NCBI RefSeq assembly: GCF_041051975.1
Contig: NZ_CP163435.1
Coordinates: 1,240,001 to 1,304,000, forward strand
Length of the DNA: 64,000 nt
DNA from: Streptomyces sp. R21
GTDB taxonomy: Bacteria; Actinomycetota; Actinomycetes; Streptomycetales; Streptomycetaceae
Reading direction: 5' to 3'
Under the pieces are notes generated by a model. That model searched no databases, was not told where the DNA came from, and was given only the letters and a program-made list of their open reading frames with translations. Positions within the stretch are counted from its first letter, which is position 1; every line of letters starts with the position of its first letter. A program made the translations under genes and the position numbers. This document shows positions 9,501 through 19,959 of this stretch, in pieces.

Positions 9501-10224
9501 CACCTTCCCGAGCATCCCGGCCGGCGCCTCCGTCAAGACCACCTGGACGGTCACCCCTCCGGCCGGCGTCAAGCCCGGCACCTACGCCCTGGCCGCCTCG
9601 GCGACCTATCAGGGTGCCCGGGCCAGCGACGACGCGGCAGGCCAACTGTTCGTCCCCTACTCCTCCATCGACGACATCACCAAGAACATCGGCATCAGCG
9701 ATGACGCCACTCCCGGTGCCGGCAACCTCGACGGCGGCGGTCAGAGCATGTCTCAACAAGCCCTCGCCACCCAGGGGATCACCTCCGGCGGCACCGTCAC
9801 GCACGGCGGACTGAGCTTCACCTGGCCCACCACCGGCACCGGCAAGCCGGACAACATCGTGGCCGGCGGCCAGACCGTCCCCTTCACCGGAAGCGGCACC
9901 AAACTCGGATTCCTCGGCACCGCCGACTACGGCAACGCCTCCGGCACCGGCCTGATCACCTACACCGACGGCACCACCCAGAGCTACACCCTGTCCTTCG
10001 CCGACTGGTGGAGCAACAGTCCCGTCGACGGCACCGACATCGTCGCCACGACCGACTACATCAACGGCGGCAGCGGCAAGATCCAGCAGAAGGTCAGCGT
10101 GTACGGCGCCACCGTGCCGCTCCAGGCAGGCAAGACCGTGGCCTACCTGACCCTGCCGAACGTCGGCTCCGACGCGGTGTCAGGCCAGGTGGCCATGCAC
10201 ATCTTCGCCACAGCCATCGGCTGA
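6580..10224 (+). CDS. secreted GH3 glycoside hydrolase (beta-xylosidase/beta-glucosidase-like), multidomain
   Basis: A 1214-residue exported enzyme that would release sugars from beta-linked oligosaccharides. A Sec-type signal peptide (cleavage near AHA at 29-31) precedes the GH3 N-terminal barrel with DPRWGRTDEAFGEDPYFT, the KHYALNN motif and the nucleophile region ITSDCGAV (Asp about 310). The GH3 C-terminal domain and a fibronectin-III-like domain follow. A Big_2-like domain lies at about 815-920 (SSDPSVATVSGKGLVTAVG), a NEW3-like domain at about 925-1030 and an unassigned beta-rich C-terminal domain to the end. An AAGGAGG site precedes the ATG. Leu9 is encoded by TTA (6604-6606), implying dependence on the bldA tRNA. 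Confidence 0.9.
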   Translation: MHRTNAPWLRAAVAAACSFGLLGTVGGTAHAGPRSAVRASPPIYLDTAHSFAERAADLVSRMSLDEKIQQLHTNSAPAIPRLGVQQYTYWSEGQHGINALFANTNPGSVTGGVHATSFPTNFAASMSWDKDLMYKETTAISDEARGLLDKSLWGTGQNNLGPSRDDYGMLTYWAPTVNLDRDPRWGRTDEAFGEDPYFTGQMAGAFVNGYQGQNPDGSPQSKYLKVASTAKHYALNNVEQDRTGISSDVSDDDLYDYYTAQFKSLIEKSHVAGLMTSYNAINGTPSAANTYTTNQIAQRTYGFGGYITSDCGAVGTTYQSFPAGHDWAPPGWTTDHKGANATWTNTATGRKVSGAAGGQAYALRAGTNVNCTGAEATSPNLEQAIKAGVLSEGVIDNALVHLFTIRMQTGEFDPVNQQPYTKITKDAIESPAHQDLARTVADNALVLLQNDKVTDNGRPLLPADPATLGKVVIVGDQAGKVTLGGYSGDPTKKVDAVQGITAQVRAANPDAKVVHDAAGTSSTATGEATLSAQTQADIKSADLVVVAVGTDDATAGEGKDRSGLALPGNYGSLIDQVSALGNPRTVLDIQSDGPVAIEPYRAKVASIVFAGYNGESQGDALADVLFGKQNPGGHLNFTWYKDDSQLPAVSDYDLAPSGTGGLGRTYQYFTGTPTYPFGYGLSYTTFAYSHVRADRSSVNADGTVNVRFDVTNTGSVPGTTVAQLYAATDFTVKDRELPKKRLVGFQKTRVLRPGATQHITLRVRVPELAFHDGQKAKQVVHNGTYRFEAGPDSATTAGSARVTVHGSLTPHVKYVTVQPEAVVYSAGDTVDLTARNQWIKDDTDPTAQPGRNLNVTADHIVEAVNDDGSFLDLSRTKVRYTSSDPSVATVSGKGLVTAVGNGVATISATVHGVTGSAVIRVHHTLTLSAAPIVTSGSPVTATTTYTNTGPSALPKASVTLAVPDGWKATPTSPATFPSIPAGASVKTTWTVTPPAGVKPGTYALAASATYQGARASDDAAGQLFVPYSSIDDITKNIGISDDATPGAGNLDGGGQSMSQQALATQGITSGGTVTHGGLSFTWPTTGTGKPDNIVAGGQTVPFTGSGTKLGFLGTADYGNASGTGLITYTDGTTQSYTLSFADWWSNSPVDGTDIVATTDYINGGSGKIQQKVSVYGATVPLQAGKTVAYLTLPNVGSDAVSGQVAMHIFATAIG

Positions 10225-10234
10225 CCAGCCACCC

Positions 10235-10263
10235 GGTGGGCGCCGCATCCAGCGGCGCCCACC
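10235..10263 (+). terminator. stem-loop terminator after GH3
   Basis: A perfect 12-bp GC-rich stem (GGTGGGCGCCGC and its complement) with a 5-nt ATCCA loop begins 10 nt after the GH3 stop codon. No U-tract is present, as is usual for actinobacterial terminators. It separates GH3 transcription from the insertion sequence downstream. Confidence 0.75.
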
Positions 10264-10374
10264 ACGGCGTCCCCGCCGGAGCCAGGGTCGGCGTAACAGG
10301 GGCGACGACTCGCCTCGGATCCGCACCCCACCGGCACCGGAGTCGGACGCCCGGCCCCCCCCATTACCGTCTTC

Positions 10375-10597
10375 GTAGCCCCGCAACGGGGTTACCGGCC
10401 TTCGGAGTTGGCATGACTACCTCCCCTTGTCGAGTGCATGGCCCGGGGGGTGGTGTCACCAGCTCCGAAGGCACTGAAAGACCGCTGATTAGGGGCATGA
10501 CCACCGGCTTCTTCGCAGGTCGGGAGGCTCTTCGTAATGTGGATGTGGCGATCAGTGCCGTGGCAGGCCGGGTGAACAGCACCGAAGGAACCACGAC
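10375..10597 (+). ncRNA. candidate IS110 bridge RNA region
   Basis: IS110-group elements encode a structured guide RNA in the long non-coding end next to the transposase. Here 330 nt lie between the GH3 terminator and the transposase. They contain a 9-bp hairpin (10375-10395, arms GTAGCCCCG and CGGGGTTAC, loop CAA, one G-T pair) and further short self-complementary stretches such as TGGTGTCACCA. The guide loops could not be assigned by eye. Confidence 0.35.
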
Positions 10598-11800
10598 GTG
10601 ATCGACACCAGCGACATCGACGTCTACCTCGGACTGGACGTCGGCAAGGGCGAACACCACGCCACCGCACTCACCCCGGCCGGGAAGAAGACCTTCGACA
10701 AGCGGCTGCCCAACAGCGAACCCAAGCTCCGCGAGGTCTTCGCCAGGCTGCAGGTCAAACACGGCACCGTCCTCGTCATCGTCGACCAGGTGGCCTCGAT
10801 CGGGGCCCTGCCGCTGGCCGTCGCCCGGGACCTGGGCTGCCACATCGCCTACCTGCCCGGCCTGACGATGCGGCGGATCGCCGACCTCTATCCCGGCGAG
10901 GCCAAGACCGACGCGAAAGACGCGTTCATCATCGCCGACGCGGCCCGGGCGATGCCGCACACGCTTCGCTCGGTCGACCTCGACGACGAAACCATCGCCG
11001 AACTCCAGATGATCGTCGGCTTCGACGACGACCTCACCGCCGAGGCGAATCGCCTCTCCAACCGGCTCCGCGGCCTGTTCACCCAGATCCACCCGCACCT
11101 GGAACGAGTCATCGGCCCGCGCATGCAGCACCCGGCCGTCCTCAGAATGCTGGACCAGTTCGGCTCGCCGGCCCAGATCCGCAAGGCCGGACGCCGACGA
11201 CTCATCACTCTGATCCGCCCGAACGCGCCCCGCATGGCCGATCGTCTGATCAACGACATCTTCACCGCGCTCGACGAGCAGACCGTCGTCGTTCCGGGCA
11301 CAGACGCGGCCGCACTGATCGTCCCCAGCCTCGCCAACTCACTCCAGGCGGTGCTCGACCAGCGCAAAATCCTCGCCCACCGGATCGAGGAACTACTGGA
11401 GGCCCACCCTCTTTCCAAGGTCCTGACGTCCATGCCCGGCATCGGCATCAGGACCGGAGCCCGTATCCTCATCGACGTCGGCGACGGCACCGCCTTCCCG
11501 TCCGCCGCCCACCTCGCCGCCTACGCCGGCCTCGCCCCCGCCACCCGCAGCTCCGGGTCCTCCATCCGCGGCGAACAGCCCTCCAGACGGGGAAACAAGC
11601 AGCTCAAACGGGCTTTCTTCCTCTCCGCGTTCGCCGCCCTGGCCGACCCCGCCTCCCGCACCTACTACGACAAGAAGATTGCCCAGGGAAAGCACCACAC
11701 CCAGGCTCTCCTCTGCCTCGCCCGACGCCGAGCCGACGTGCTCTTCGCGATGCTCCGCGACGGCACCTTCTACCAACCACCAACCCCGACTACCCCTTGA
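10598..11800 (+). CDS. IS110-family transposase (DEDD type)
   Basis: A 400-residue protein that cuts and recombines IS ends with target DNA. The N-terminal RuvC-like DEDD domain shows acidic residues at Asp14 (GLDVGKGEHH), Asp63 (IVDQVASIG) and Asp105/Asp108 (KTDAKDAF). The C-terminal transposase_20 domain has the helix-hairpin-helix MPGIGIRTGARIL (279-291) and a Ser cluster (TRSSGSS, 317-322) where the recombinase serine is expected. GTG start with GAAGGAA upstream. It is full length with no frameshift, so it is plausibly active. The DEDD second position is Asp rather than Glu. Confidence 0.93.
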   Translation: MIDTSDIDVYLGLDVGKGEHHATALTPAGKKTFDKRLPNSEPKLREVFARLQVKHGTVLVIVDQVASIGALPLAVARDLGCHIAYLPGLTMRRIADLYPGEAKTDAKDAFIIADAARAMPHTLRSVDLDDETIAELQMIVGFDDDLTAEANRLSNRLRGLFTQIHPHLERVIGPRMQHPAVLRMLDQFGSPAQIRKAGRRRLITLIRPNAPRMADRLINDIFTALDEQTVVVPGTDAAALIVPSLANSLQAVLDQRKILAHRIEELLEAHPLSKVLTSMPGIGIRTGARILIDVGDGTAFPSAAHLAAYAGLAPATRSSGSSIRGEQPSRRGNKQLKRAFFLSAFAALADPASRTYYDKKIAQGKHHTQALLCLARRRADVLFAMLRDGTFYQPPTPTTP

Positions 11801-11830
11801 CCAAAGTCATAGGGGCACCCCCCCGGTTGA

Positions 11831-15349
<3,519 letters not shown>

Positions 15350-15394
15350 CCGATACGACGTCCATCGCGCCACAACCCAACCCACGTGACGCCC

Positions 15395-15438
15395 GGCCGC
15401 GCGAGTTCCCGGACCCCGGTCCGTGAACTCGCGCGGCC
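15395..15438 (+). terminator. long stem-loop terminator after GH29
   Basis: A perfect 14-bp arm (GGCCGCGCGAGTTC with its complement at 15425-15438) is extended, after one mismatch, by an inner CGGACC/GGTCCG pairing. This gives a stem of about 20 bp with a tiny loop. It lies 45 nt after the fucosidase stop and insulates the downstream sigma-factor gene. Confidence 0.8.
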
Positions 15439-15474
15439 ATCCGACGGTGCATCTCCTCTCCCATGCGCGGATGG

Positions 15475-15501
15475 GCTCACAATTCGACCAGCTCGTTCGT
15501 C
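15475..15501 (+). promoter_or_regulatory. candidate ECF41-type autoregulatory promoter
   Basis: GCTCACA at 15475-15481 and CGTC at 15498-15501 are separated by 16 nt, 40 bp before the sigma-factor ATG. As I recall, ECF41 sigma factors recognise TGTCACA-N16-CGTC. Five of seven -35 positions and the whole -10 match. The placement fits self-activation. Confidence 0.5.
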
Positions 15502-15541
15502 GAATGGGAGAAGGGCAACTGCGAGCAGGAGAAGCGGCACC

Positions 15542-16480
15542 ATGGACATTCACTCGGAACAAGCCGAACCAGGTCGCGACGAGACAGCCGCGCGGCGACA
15601 CACGATCGCCGGCGAGCAGGGGCCACTGATCAATCTCGCCTACCGTCTCCTCGGTTCTCTCGCCGATGCGGAGGACGCGGTCCAGGAGGGCTACGCCCGG
15701 TGGTATGCCCTCTCCCGAGAGCAACAGGACGCCATCGGCTCACCGGGTGCGTGGCTGAGCACCGTCGTGAGCCGCGTGTGCCTCGACCTGCTCGGCTCGG
15801 CTCGCGTCCGGCGCGAGCACTACGTTGGTGAATGGCTCCCCGAACCTGTGCCCGACGCCATGGAGTGGTCTGGCAGGCGGCCCAGCGCCCCGCTCGACCC
15901 GGCGGACCGGATCACGCTCGATGAGTCCGTCGACATGGCCTTCCTCGTCGTCCTCGACTCGATGACCCCCGCCGAGCGGGTGGCCTTCCTCCTCCACGAC
16001 GTGTTCCGCTACCCGTTCACCGAGGTCGCCGAGATCGTCGGGCGCACGCCGGGGGCCTGCCGCCAGCTCGCGTCGTCGGCCCGCCGCCGCGTCGGCGACG
16101 CACGGCCGATCGCGGCGCAGGCCACCCGCGCGCGGGTCGTCCGCGATTTCAAGCGGGCGTGGGAGACCCAGGACATCCAGGCCCTCATCGAACTTCTCGA
16201 CCCATCGGCGACCGCGACAGCCGACGGCGGCGGTCGGGTCACCGCGTCACTGACCCCCATCGAAGGCGGCGCCGAGATCGCCCGGTACCTCGTCGGTCTC
16301 GCCCGGCAGGCGGGCACCTTGAATCTGCTGGAACGAACCGTCAACGGCCAGGCAGGACTCGTCGCCACCGATCGGGGAAAGACGGTCGCGGTGTACGCGT
16401 TCGAGATCGCCGGCGATCACATTCAGCGGCTCTGGGTCGTGCGCAACCCCCTGAAGCTCCGCGTCTGGATGCAGCGCTGA
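15542..16480 (+). CDS. ECF-family RNA polymerase sigma factor, ECF41-like with SnoaL C-terminus
   Basis: A 312-residue extracytoplasmic-function sigma factor. Region 2 is about residues 20-90 (LINLAYRLLGSLADAEDAVQ). A linker carries the WLPEP signature (98-102), and region 4 is about 130-185 (LDSMTPAERVAFLLHDVF). A fused SnoaL-like domain follows, ending with NPLKL, close to the NPDKL motif reported for ECF41 proteins. In that group the C-terminal domain replaces an anti-sigma factor. The ATG is chosen over upstream in-frame starts because an AGGAG site lies just before it. The usual carboxymuconolactone-decarboxylase/oxidoreductase neighbour is absent. VOC and SnoaL genes follow instead and may be targets. 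Confidence 0.88.
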   Translation: MDIHSEQAEPGRDETAARRHTIAGEQGPLINLAYRLLGSLADAEDAVQEGYARWYALSREQQDAIGSPGAWLSTVVSRVCLDLLGSARVRREHYVGEWLPEPVPDAMEWSGRRPSAPLDPADRITLDESVDMAFLVVLDSMTPAERVAFLLHDVFRYPFTEVAEIVGRTPGACRQLASSARRRVGDARPIAAQATRARVVRDFKRAWETQDIQALIELLDPSATATADGGGRVTASLTPIEGGAEIARYLVGLARQAGTLNLLERTVNGQAGLVATDRGKTVAVYAFEIAGDHIQRLWVVRNPLKLRVWMQR

Positions 16481-16585
16481 ATGTCCGCACGGGCTCTGCG
16501 CCGGGGCGTCCGGCTCCGCCCCTGACACTTCCGGCCGCCGCGTCGTCGTACTCGTGAGATGCCTGAACCCGACCCGGAGGAACAG

Positions 16586-17044
16586 ATGGACACATCGACC
16601 AAGGCCGTCCCCGACTTCGCATTGCACCTCATCGTCGACCACGTCGATCGCAGCATCACCTGGTACGAAGAGGCACTGGGCGCCACGGTGACCCGCATCC
16701 TCCGACTGCCTGACGGGTCCATCGCCACCGCTGATCTCGACGTTCACGGTCTGCCCGTCGCCATGGCCGCCCCCGTACCCGGCACCACCCTGGCCAGCCC
16801 CTCCTCGATCGGTACCTCGGTGGCCGCCTACCGACTCAGGGTCCAGGACGCCGACGCGGCGATGAGGCAGGCCCTCGCGGCAGGCGCCAGCGTGAGCACT
16901 GAGGTCCACGACGCGTTCTGGGGCGTACGTACGGGAGAGGTGCTCGATCCTTCCGGCCACCGCTGGGCATTCGACCAGCATGTGCATGATGTGCCGGTCG
17001 AGGAAATCGAAAGCCGCCTGGCTGGGCTCCTTTCGGGCGACTGA
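16586..17044 (+). CDS. VOC family protein (glyoxalase/PhnB-like)
   Basis: A 152-residue single-unit vicinal-oxygen-chelate protein with two beta-alpha-beta-beta-beta halves: LHLIVDHVDRSITWYEEALG near the start and LDPSGHRWAFDQHVHD near the end. The PhnB-type layout points to a small-molecule isomerase, dioxygenase or binding protein, but no reaction can be named. Start chosen at the second ATG because a GGAGGA site sits 5 nt before it. Same strand as, and about 100 nt after, the ECF41-like sigma factor, so it may be part of its regulon. Confidence 0.75.
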   Translation: MDTSTKAVPDFALHLIVDHVDRSITWYEEALGATVTRILRLPDGSIATADLDVHGLPVAMAAPVPGTTLASPSSIGTSVAAYRLRVQDADAAMRQALAAGASVSTEVHDAFWGVRTGEVLDPSGHRWAFDQHVHDVPVEEIESRLAGLLSGD

Positions 17045-17205
17045 TGGAACAGGCCACGTCGCCTCATCGGGGCCGCTGAGTGGTGGCGTGCCCACCGGAA
17101 AGTACGCCGCGTTTCGGCCGGCCTCGCCGGTCGGGCCATGCCCGTCCCCGTCGGCGCCGACCACCAGCTCGACGTACTCACCGCGCCGCACCCGGCGCCC
17201 GACCC

Positions 17206-17211
17206 TACGGT
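17206..17211 (+). promoter_or_regulatory. -10 element, leaderless SnoaL transcript
   Basis: TACGGT lies 6 nt upstream of the ATG at 17218, with no ribosome-binding site between. This would give a leaderless mRNA. No clear -35 was seen. Confidence 0.3.
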
Positions 17212-17217
17212 GGCACC

Positions 17218-17598
17218 ATGAGCGACCCGGAGAAGAACAAGGCCACGGCCAAGGCGTTCTACGGCCTGATGTTCAACCAGTGCCGCCCGGCCGAGGCCAT
17301 CGCCCAGTACGCGGGCGACACCTACATCCAGCACAACCCGCATGTCGCCGACGGCAAGCAGGAGTTCATCGACTACTTCGAGCGCATGGCCGCCGAGTAT
17401 CCGGGCAAGCGCGTCGCATTCAAGCGCGCCTTCGCCGAAGGTGACCACGTCGTCCTGCACTGCCACCAGATCTGGCCCGACGAGGAGTACGCGGGCATCG
17501 ACATCTTCCGCTTCGACGCAGACGGCAAGATCGTCGAACACTGGGACGTCCTCCAGGTCATCCCGCCCACCTCCAAGAACGACAACACCATGTTCTAG
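17218..17598 (+). CDS. SnoaL/NTF2-like polyketide-cyclase-fold protein
   Basis: A 126-residue single-domain protein of the NTF2 fold, close to the predicted SnoaL-like aldol-condensation or ester-cyclase group. Motifs include [19 protein letters not shown] and [19 protein letters not shown]. The conserved His/Asp pocket residues of that group are present (HNP, EHWD). It has no signal peptide. It follows the VOC gene on the same strand and converges with the ArsR operon. Substrate unknown. Confidence 0.75.
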   Translation: MSDPEKNKATAKAFYGLMFNQCRPAEAIAQYAGDTYIQHNPHVADGKQEFIDYFERMAAEYPGKRVAFKRAFAEGDHVVLHCHQIWPDEEYAGIDIFRFDADGKIVEHWDVLQVIPPTSKNDNTMF

Positions 17599-17623
17599 GC
17601 GATGCCTCGCGCTGAGGCGCGGG

Positions 17624-18289
17624 CTACCGCTTTCCGACGGTGTAGGTCAGGTGGGTCACCCGGGACGATGCGTCCGAGCGGGCCTGGTCCAGCGCGAGTC
17701 GGTCGAGGTCCACGCGGTCGAACAGGCGGATGCCGGTGCCGAACAGCACGGGCGCGAGGGTGATCGAGAACTCGTCGATCAAGCCGCTGTCCAGGTACTC
17801 CTGGATGGTCTCGGCGCCACCGGCGATGCGCACGTCGCGGTCGCCGGCGGCCTCGCGGGCCTGGAGCAGCGCGCTCTCGACGCCGTCGTTGACAAAGTGG
17901 AAGGTGGTGCCGCCCGGCCGCTCCCACGGGTCACGCTTGGTGTGGGTGACGACGAACACCGGTGTATGGAACGGCGCCTCCTGCGGCCACGCCAGCTCGC
18001 CGCCGTCGAACATGCGCTTGCCCATGACGCTCGCGCCGGTGCGCTCGTACGTCGCCCGTGCGATGTCGTTGTCGAGTCCTTCCTCGCCGCCCTCGCCGAG
18101 CTTGAGGTTCTCCCGGAACCACCGCTGCGGGAACAGCCACGCCTGAAGCTCCGACCACTTCGTCATCCAGCGCCGGGCCCTCGGGTCGTTCTGACCTTCC
18201 GGCGAGAAGACGTACTCGACGGGCACATCCTCGGGCGCGATGAAGCCGTCCAGTGACATCGTCACGCTGAAGAACACTTTCCCGGCCAT
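17624..18289 (-). CDS. dihydrofolate reductase-like (RibD_C) family protein
   Basis: A 221-residue protein of the RibD C-terminal/DHFR-like reductase family. The N-terminus VFFSVTMSLDGFIAPED is typical, with MGKRMF in the middle and a nucleotide-binding stretch VRIAGGAETIQEYLDSGLIDE. Family members bind NADPH, but those in regulator operons rarely have a known substrate. Its ATG overlaps the AHSA1 stop, so it is the third gene of the ArsR-AHSA1-RibD_C operon. Two other members sit at 36.0 and 38.7 kb. Confidence 0.85.
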   Translation of the reverse strand: MAGKVFFSVTMSLDGFIAPEDVPVEYVFSPEGQNDPRARRWMTKWSELQAWLFPQRWFRENLKLGEGGEEGLDNDIARATYERTGASVMGKRMFDGGELAWPQEAPFHTPVFVVTHTKRDPWERPGGTTFHFVNDGVESALLQAREAAGDRDVRIAGGAETIQEYLDSGLIDEFSITLAPVLFGTGIRLFDRVDLDRLALDQARSDASSRVTHLTYTVGKR

Positions 18290-18864
18290 CAGCGCACCGT
18301 CCCTTCCTGCCCGGTCTCCTGCTCAGTCGTGGTCTCGCCGGCGGTCGCCGGCCCGCGGCCCGTGGACCGCTCCCGGGCGACCTCCATGACGTAGGCCGCG
18401 AGGTTGCGCAGCGTCTGTTCGCCGCCCTCGATCGCGTGGTACTTCTCCACCGCCTCGTCGCGGAGTTCCTTGGTGGGGAACACCGTGCGCATCACGATCC
18501 GGGTCTGCTCGCCGGCGGGCTCGAAGGTCAGGACCGACTCGAAGGCGTCGGGGTCGTCGCCGGACTCGCCGTGCAGCAGGGCGATCCGCTCCGGCGGGAC
18601 GATCTCCCGCCAGATGATCCACTCCTGGTAGTCGGTCCCGTCCGGTCCGTGCATCACGAAGTCCCACACCCCGCCGACGCGGAACTCGAAGGACCGCGTG
18701 GTGGTCGTGAAGCCCTCTGGTCCCCACCACCGCGACAGGTGCCGGACTCGCGTGAACGCCTCGAACACCAGCTCCCGCGGGGCGCCGATCACCCGGGAGA
18801 TCAGGACCTCGCGGTCCGCGGTCGCGTGCGCAGCCTCGCCGCCGCTACTGGTCGTCGCCATCAT
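18289..18864 (-). CDS. SRPBCC/AHSA1 family protein
   Basis: A 191-residue START-like helix-grip protein of the AHSA1 (activator of Hsp90 ATPase homolog) group. Diagnostic stretches are ISRVIGAPRELVFEAFT, LSRWWGPEGFTTTT and a C-terminal helix with EQTLRNLAAYV. It overlaps the arsR gene by 20 nt and the RibD_C gene by 1 nt, indicating tight translational coupling. ArsR-AHSA1 pairs are common in actinobacteria, and the regulator is assumed to sense something related to the AHSA1 ligand. No catalytic role is evident. Confidence 0.85.
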   Translation of the reverse strand: MMATTSSGGEAAHATADREVLISRVIGAPRELVFEAFTRVRHLSRWWGPEGFTTTTRSFEFRVGGVWDFVMHGPDGTDYQEWIIWREIVPPERIALLHGESGDDPDAFESVLTFEPAGEQTRIVMRTVFPTKELRDEAVEKYHAIEGGEQTLRNLAAYVMEVARERSTGRGPATAGETTTEQETGQEGTVR

Positions 18865-19207
18865 GTGGTCCCTCCTGCCTTGCCTGCTTCAACTCCTGCA
18901 CGTACTCGTCCAGCCGGTCGAAGCTCTCGCTCCAGAACCGCTCGAAGCCGCCCACCCACTCGTGGACCGGCCGCAGCCCGTCGGCGTCCAGGCCGTACAA
19001 CCGCTGCTTGCCCGCCCCGCGGACCCGGACCAGCCCGACCTCCCGGAGGACCCGCAGGTGCTTGGACGCCTGCGGCTGGGTCATCCCCAGGTCCCGGGCC
19101 AGTTCGGTCACCGGCCGCTCACCGCCCCGCAGCAGCACCAGGATCTCCCGCCGCTGCGGTTCGGCGATCGCGTTGAACGCGTCCGAGGTCGTCGCCGCTC
19201 GTGCCAT
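18845..19207 (-). CDS. ArsR-family transcriptional regulator
   Basis: A 120-residue winged helix-turn-helix repressor (AIAEPQRREILVLLRGGERPVTEL, recognition helix TQPQASKHLRVLREVGLV). It has no metal-binding CxC or similar motif, so it belongs to the non-metal subgroup that travels with AHSA1 genes. It is transcribed from a leaderless promoter that contains a CATAT-N4-ATATG inverted repeat, which points to autorepression of the three-gene operon. Confidence 0.9.
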   Translation of the reverse strand: MARAATTSDAFNAIAEPQRREILVLLRGGERPVTELARDLGMTQPQASKHLRVLREVGLVRVRGAGKQRLYGLDADGLRPVHEWVGGFERFWSESFDRLDEYVQELKQARQEGPHDGDDQ

Positions 19208-19213
19208 GGCGCC

Positions 19214-19241
19214 ATCATATGCCTATATGGGAATACGTCAA
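19214..19241 (-). promoter_or_regulatory. leaderless promoter and operator of the arsR operon
   Basis: On the reverse strand TTGACG (19241-19236) and TATGAT (19219-19214) are separated by 16 nt, and the ATG follows 6 nt later. The inverted repeat CATATAGGCATATG (19229-19216) covers the spacer and -10, where a bound ArsR protein would block RNA polymerase. Confidence 0.65.
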
Positions 19242-19259
19242 CGCCTCATCGCCTCGGCC

Positions 19260-19439
19260 TCAGAGGAACGCCACTCCCGCCACCCCGCCGTGCGGGGGCT
19301 CCCGCACCCGCCCGATCCGCCCCGTGAGCCGGACCGTCCGCTGCGCCTTGGTCACCCCGGCCAGCAACATGCCGTACCCGACCAGCGCGACCGCACCCCA
19401 CGCCGCACACCACAGCAGCAGAACCTCGCCCCATCCCAT
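19260..19439 (-). pseudogene. 59-residue N-terminal piece of a membrane protein (DUF3592-like)
   Basis: A GGAGGAGAGCGC ribosome-binding site precedes an ATG that opens MGWGEVLLLWCAAWGAVALV. One membrane helix follows, then the cytoplasmic stretch KAQRTVRLTGRIGRVREPPH, and a stop at 19262. The helix plus VRLTGRIGRV pattern is how longer DUF3592-type membrane proteins begin. Those continue for another 100-200 residues, so this looks like a truncated copy. It is also possible that the short protein is made. Confidence 0.5.
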
Positions 19440-19791
19440 GCGCTCTCCTCCTGCCGATCCGCGGGCGCGTCGTCCGGCGCGACGGTCAGCTCGAACCGCA
19501 GCGGTACGTCACTGGTCTCCCCCCGACGGCCTCCAGGCTCTCGATCACCGAGAGCGCCGTGCGCGGTACGACGGCCGCCTCCCGGGCACGACGCGGCAGG
19601 GTGCAGAGGAAGGAGACCAGCCCGTAGACCGCGGGCAGAACCAGCCCCATGACGATCAGCGACGTCTTCTCGATGACGCAGCCGCTGATGAAGGCGGTCA
19701 GCGACACCCCGATCACACCGCCCGTCAGGAACCCCAGCGCGAGGTCGGCGGGCGTGTTGTGGGGAGGCGGCGCGCCCGCGGTGATCGTCAT
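19352..19791 (-). pseudogene. frameshifted and truncated two-helix membrane protein
   Basis: From the ATG at 19791 the frame gives two membrane helices (LALGFLTGGVIGVSLTAFIS and LIVMGLVLPAVYGLVSFL) and then SVIESLEAVGG. At a run of six G (reverse strand, near 19516-19521) the reading frame breaks. One extra G would restore GETSDVPLRFELTVAPDDAPA, the expected continuation. The restored frame then runs into the ribosome-binding site of the next gene, so the 3' part is missing too. A homopolymer sequencing error could explain the shift but not the truncation. Confidence 0.55.
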
Positions 19792-19959
19792 GCGGCCGAT
19801 TGCGCACGTCATGGGTAGCGGCCGACAGACTGCGAAGCCCTCGGGGCTTGCTTGGGAATGCGTACGCGCCGGATGTCGAGAACGTCCGGCCGGCTCCGTC
19901 CCAGGGACACGAGCGGCCACGGCAGAGCGCTCGACGACGCCGACGAAGGAGCGATCACC

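Larger units (their letters stand above)
10365..11825 (+). mobile_element. IS110-family insertion sequence (ends approximate)
   Basis: It carries one transposase gene flanked by non-coding ends. IS110 elements lack clear terminal inverted repeats, so the borders cannot be fixed here. The left end must lie after the GH3 terminator (10263) and probably near 10365-10375. The right end is probably within the ATAGGGGCAC stretch near 11812-11825, before the esterase gene. It sits between two genes of the secreted-hydrolase set without breaking either. Confidence 0.65.

Noticed and set aside
10008..10601. 197-codon forward frame bridging the GH3 end and the transposase
   Set aside because: Crosses the GH3 stop and terminator and has no domain. 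The region is better explained as the IS110 non-coding end.
17600..17623. Terminator between the SnoaL and RibD_C genes
   Set aside because: Only a 5-bp GCCTC/GAGGC pairing is present, too weak to call.
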